Shown in pieces: positions 60,701-64,000 of a stretch of DNA of 64,000 nucleotides. The translations under genes were made by a program, and so were the position numbers. The notes below the pieces were generated by a model that searched no databases, was not told the DNA's origin, and worked only from the letters and a program-made list of their open reading frames with translations. Source of the stretch: Bolinopsis microptera (taxonomy: Eukaryota; Ctenophora; Tentaculata; Lobata; Bolinopsidae); assembly GCF_026151205.1 (NCBI RefSeq), contig NC_087078.1, positions 13,437,118 through 13,501,117 of the forward strand. The letters run 5' to 3'. Numbering within the stretch: the stretch's first letter is position 1; every line of letters begins with the position of its first letter.

Positions 60701-61977
60701 GCAAATAGACGAGCTCGAGGCATACAGCTCGCACGAAATCCGTCATAAATTAGCTCTCGACGAAGGCTATATTTGTGTTCTACTCGGTAGATGGTAATCA
60801 TAATTCATCTTGCTGGAATATTGCTGGATATAGAAAATTTGATTACCATCTGTCATGGTTTTCCTTTTTATGATTGGAAAACTGCGTTGTATTTTTCGGT
60901 ACGGTTTGTGCAACCACAGCCCATGTTGGATTAGCATATTTACAGTTCACTTATATGTTTAAATAATATTCGGTGGCTTATTCTTACCGCTCACGTATTG
61001 TGTGGTCACAATTACATTCACTTTTCTAATCAAATTTTGCCTGTGATCGTACAAATCAGTGAAAGAGGAGACCCCGAAGCCCCGGTGTTGATTTGATAAG
61101 GTTATAAATTAATAAATATTTCCACGTCTTTGATATTGATCCTCGGAATTAGGATCGATCTGTCCTTTCGATGATCGCTGTTCAACTCTGTTGAAGTGAA
61201 ATTTCTAACGATCTGGCAGAATGGCAAATGTTGATTCTCATTAAATTAGCTGGCACAAAAAATCTTGGGTGTTATAATATGAGCAATTTTTAATGTAAAT
61301 TACACTTTAACGAGATATTACACTTTAACGAGAAATTACACTTTAACGAGATAAGAGCTTTGTTTTGAATTCGACATATTTTCATCTTATTATAACTAGA
61401 CCGCAGACAAGATCTTTAGTTACTCATTTGCATAATATGATCTGTATATTTACCATATTAATCCTGTACCTGACCATTTTAGTTTGGTCGATATAAGATA
61501 ACTTTGCTTGCGTTTACTTTCATTATTTCTGCAGTCTATGATTCTCGTGACGCATTTGTAATTAAGTTTATTATATCGCTGAATATTTAAGCCAGTCATA
61601 ATCATGCAATTAGAAATTATCCTCCATCAACATCTAGACTAGTATTCGTATGTTATATATTTATTATCTTTGATAGTATCTCAATGAAGAGTAATTCAAT
61701 TAAATTCTGTTTAATAAAAGGATTGGTAGGGCGGTCTCGTGCGACTTGTAGTAAGGCGTAATTAAACACAATTTTTACTGACGTAAAGTTTCAAAGATAT
61801 TACCAATCGTTGTAAACATGTAAAGATCGAATTTAATTATTTAGTGTCACAAGGAGTACATGGCAGTTCTATTAGTCATTTTAATCACCATATTCATAAA
61901 TCATAATCATTAAACATTATGATTAAACATTCATAATCACTAAACATTTTACACTCCGATTATTGTAGTGGTAGTAC
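57717..61977. other. Gene-free stretch upstream of the last gene
   Basis: No convincing exon. Bases 60260-60780 are less AT-rich than their neighbours and contain several AAATTAGCTC/AATTAAC-type homeodomain-like words, which might mark a regulatory block; this is weak. A three-copy 18-bp repeat lies at 61300-61354. Confidence 0.4.
61300..61354. repeat. Three-copy 18-bp repeat
   Basis: ATTACACTTTAACGAGAT occurs three times head to tail with one or two changes. Nothing else to say from sequence. Confidence 0.8.
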
Positions 61978-64000
61978 ATGCTGTCCGACGAAGAAGAGGC
62001 CAATGAGGTGATCAAAGTCTCTAACTTGGTTGCTAAGTTTGAGAGTGAGATTAGACGACAAAATGCTAATGAGCGTCTGATCAGCACTGTTCGCCAGGTT
62101 TGTTCAGAATTTTGGTTGTTTTTACAGGGAGCAAACTTGCCACATAGGTCCAGGATCAAGATAAAAATATACAGGGCTGCCCAGAGTAAATTACCGTACC
62201 CTGTTATATACCGAACTTACTCCAAAGTCTTAACTAACATAAATATAGATAAAATGAAGTAGAATGATCTTAAAACTGTCCACTGAAAAGTCGAAATTAA
62301 TTGAATAAAAACATTGTGCTGTGGATGAGGAGGGACCTGTTAGAGACGTGTCACTTTGCAGTTACTGTGACTACTCATTGAGTACTCATTCGAGGATCCT
62401 TTCGCCAAAATTTATTAATTCGGTTGTTTTAGACCACACCCATTCAACATTAAATTGCTTATACTGAGTGATGATAGCAAGTCATTTCAGAAGGAATTAT
62501 TTAAATCTGACAGGCAGTGACTGAGAAATAAGCCCACATGTTTGCGCTCTAACATTAGACCCCCCTGTAACACTATTATTTCTATCTTGTAATTGCTTCC
62601 TTCAAACAAAGTCTCAAAGTTACAAATTCTATTGTCAATATTCTTAGCTACCTTCGTTTTTTGACAACTAGGGGCATTCACCAGTTTAAACTTAAAAACT
62701 TTGCTGACAGATCAGTTAAACACCAAACAATTCTCCAATTTCTGGGTAAGGTGCGGCTCACTTTAAGGCTCGTACTGTTCAGGTGTTGAGAGAGTCGAGG
62801 AAGGTACACAAACACCCTCTCCAGCAGCAGGAGGGTGAGGAGCGTCCTGAGTATATCATATCCACTGCTGATGTTAAACCGGTTAGTATTTATAGGTGGA
62901 ACTATATTTTAGATGAGGGTGATTTTGAATAATGTTCTGCAAACACTGTTGGCCGCTGTTAGTTTTACCTGGGGAGTGGGGACCCCAGGCTTAGTGTTTA
63001 TAAAACGATCGAGGATGTGGCGGCTCGACAGGCTGAGCGCCGTCTAGTAACCGCTAGTTAGTTCTAAAACGCGTTTTCATCAGGGACCGGATCAAGATCT
63101 CTCTGCGTGTACTGACCAACCTCGTGTGAAGACCAGAGTGTTACAGCACAACCGATTCTCTCAACTCAAAGAAAAATGTAGTGAAATCATCACCAAAAAT
63201 GTCCGTAACAAATCAAAACCAAATCCGACATTGTCAATGTCCCAGAGGCCTAATTCGTTTAGCCATAACACTGGTAAAACCAACAAAAACTGTAAAACTG
63301 GGTCTCTTCCTGATAGGCGAGCAACGTATAATTGCAATCGAACGCCCAAGACTTATGAACTTGAAGACGTTGGTGATATCGGGGAAGGTTTCGAAATCAT
63401 AAACATCGGAGACTGTTTAAGTGGCGATGAAGAAGTTCACCGCCGTAGTCCAAAAGTGGAACTTCTTGATCTTTCTGAGAGGAATTCGAGAAACAGATCT
63501 GTTGAATCATTGGATAGTGGATGTGACATAGACACTCCCCGAGCCAACCACATTGACAAACAGGTTGGAGTGTTTCAGAAGTTGTGTCTCGATGACAGTG
63601 ATGCGAAAAATTTAGAGGAGCAAAATCTAAGTAATGCGAAAAATTTAGAGGAGCAAAACCTCAGTGATGCGACAAATTTGGAGGAGAAAATGTTTAGCGA
63701 AAGTTCGGTTATAGAGACAAAAGTTATCTCCAGAGAAATCTCAAGACAGGATTCAGAATCTGGAATAGCAATCAGTGTGGTCTGTAATATTCAGGTCGTT
63801 TCAGGGCTGCCGATTGAAAATCAATCCAGTTTGAATCCTGAGCCTTCCCAGCAATGTTGCAAGGAACAAGAAAATTCGAACCCAGACTCGCCACAACACA
63901 ATCCTCACGACAGTGAAACTTCTGAACTAAATGAAATGAGAACTTCAGAGGAGGACGAAGACGACGACTTGCCTCTTCGATTCAACGAAATATTCAAGCT
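61978..64000 (+). CDS. Unidentified acidic, Ser/Glu-rich protein, 5' part (runs off window)
   Basis: Three coding exons, all joined in phase 0: 61978-62097 (donor CAGGTTTGT), 62783-62881 (acceptor CTGTTCAG, donor GTTAGT) and 63084 to the window end (acceptor TTTTCATCAG). The third is one open frame of 917 bp. At least 378 residues are visible. Exon 1 reads MLSDEEEANEVIKVSNLVA and looks helical. Exon 3 is hydrophilic with basic patches near its start, then long acidic Ser/Glu-rich stretches (SVESLDSGCDID, EEDEDDDLPL) and a three-copy 11-residue repeat (DAKNLEEQNLS type, about 63600-63690). It is probably a largely disordered cytoplasmic or nuclear protein, with any folded domain to the right of the window. 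Family not recognised. Intron 2 carries a MITE relative ending 33 bp before exon 3. Confidence 0.75.
62968..63050 (+). mobile_element. Diverged hAT-like MITE copy next to a splice acceptor
   Basis: TTTACCTGGGG, then GGGGACCCCAGGCT, TGTTTATAAA and GACAGGCTGAGCGCCGTC, ending AGTAA: same order of boxes as the complete copies at 2720 and 27465. The flanks (CCGCTGTT and CCGCTAGT) are only partly matching, so the insertion is older. It ends about 33 bases upstream of exon 3 of the last gene. Confidence 0.7.

Overview
The window looks like nuclear DNA of a metazoan. It has genes split by GT-AG introns, SR-type splicing factors, 7TM receptors, a CR1-like LINE, several cut-and-paste transposon families and many minisatellites. 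AT-rich non-coding DNA dominates. The style suits an invertebrate, possibly a cnidarian or other early-branching animal, but nothing in the sequence fixes the taxon.

Layout. 1-5.1 kb: repeats, a tiny MITE and a broken minus-strand ORF. 5.2-9.2 kb: a minus-strand CR1-like LINE with a long intact ORF2. 9.8-19.1 kb: SR gene A (five coding exons, all introns phase 2). Its 7.2-kb first intron holds two antisense paralogous 7TM receptor genes, a MITE with 10-bp target-site duplications and a LINE fragment. 19.5-23.7 kb: SR gene B. 24.2-24.8 kb: a duplication junction joining a receptor tail to a copy of SR gene A exon 3. 25.2-30.6 kb: SR gene C, a close copy of B whose last intron was invaded by a 3.3-kb DNA transposon. 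31.0-32.5 kb: a second type of 7TM receptor, convergent with gene C, with a decayed tail. 33.5-35.4 kb: remnants of an RNase H-bearing LINE and a long hairpin. 35.7-37.8 kb: another copy of the SR terminal exon plus an intact copy of that receptor. 38.7-43.5 kb: a 21-bp minisatellite, the second copy of the LINE remnant and a 13-bp minisatellite. 44.7-47.4 kb: a piggyBac-type fold-back element flanked by TTAA. 47.4-61.9 kb: about 14 kb without a convincing gene, holding a 20-bp array with CACGTG boxes and a GC-rich fold-back repeat. 61.98 kb to the end: the first three exons of an unidentified acidic protein gene.

The centre (18.4-43.5 kb) is best read as successive tandem duplications of one neighbourhood: SR terminal exon, receptor gene in convergent orientation, then LINE debris. 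Each copy has a different fate: an intact pair, a truncated receptor, orphan exons and new insertions. The SR proteins would act in nuclear pre-mRNA splicing and the receptors at the cell surface. The shared location gives no evidence that they act together; the convergent poly(A) signals are the only visible link.

No operon-like or defence-like system was seen. The most informative novelties are the transposon families, whose target-site duplications can be read directly, the phase-2 exon duplication history, and the E-box satellite.
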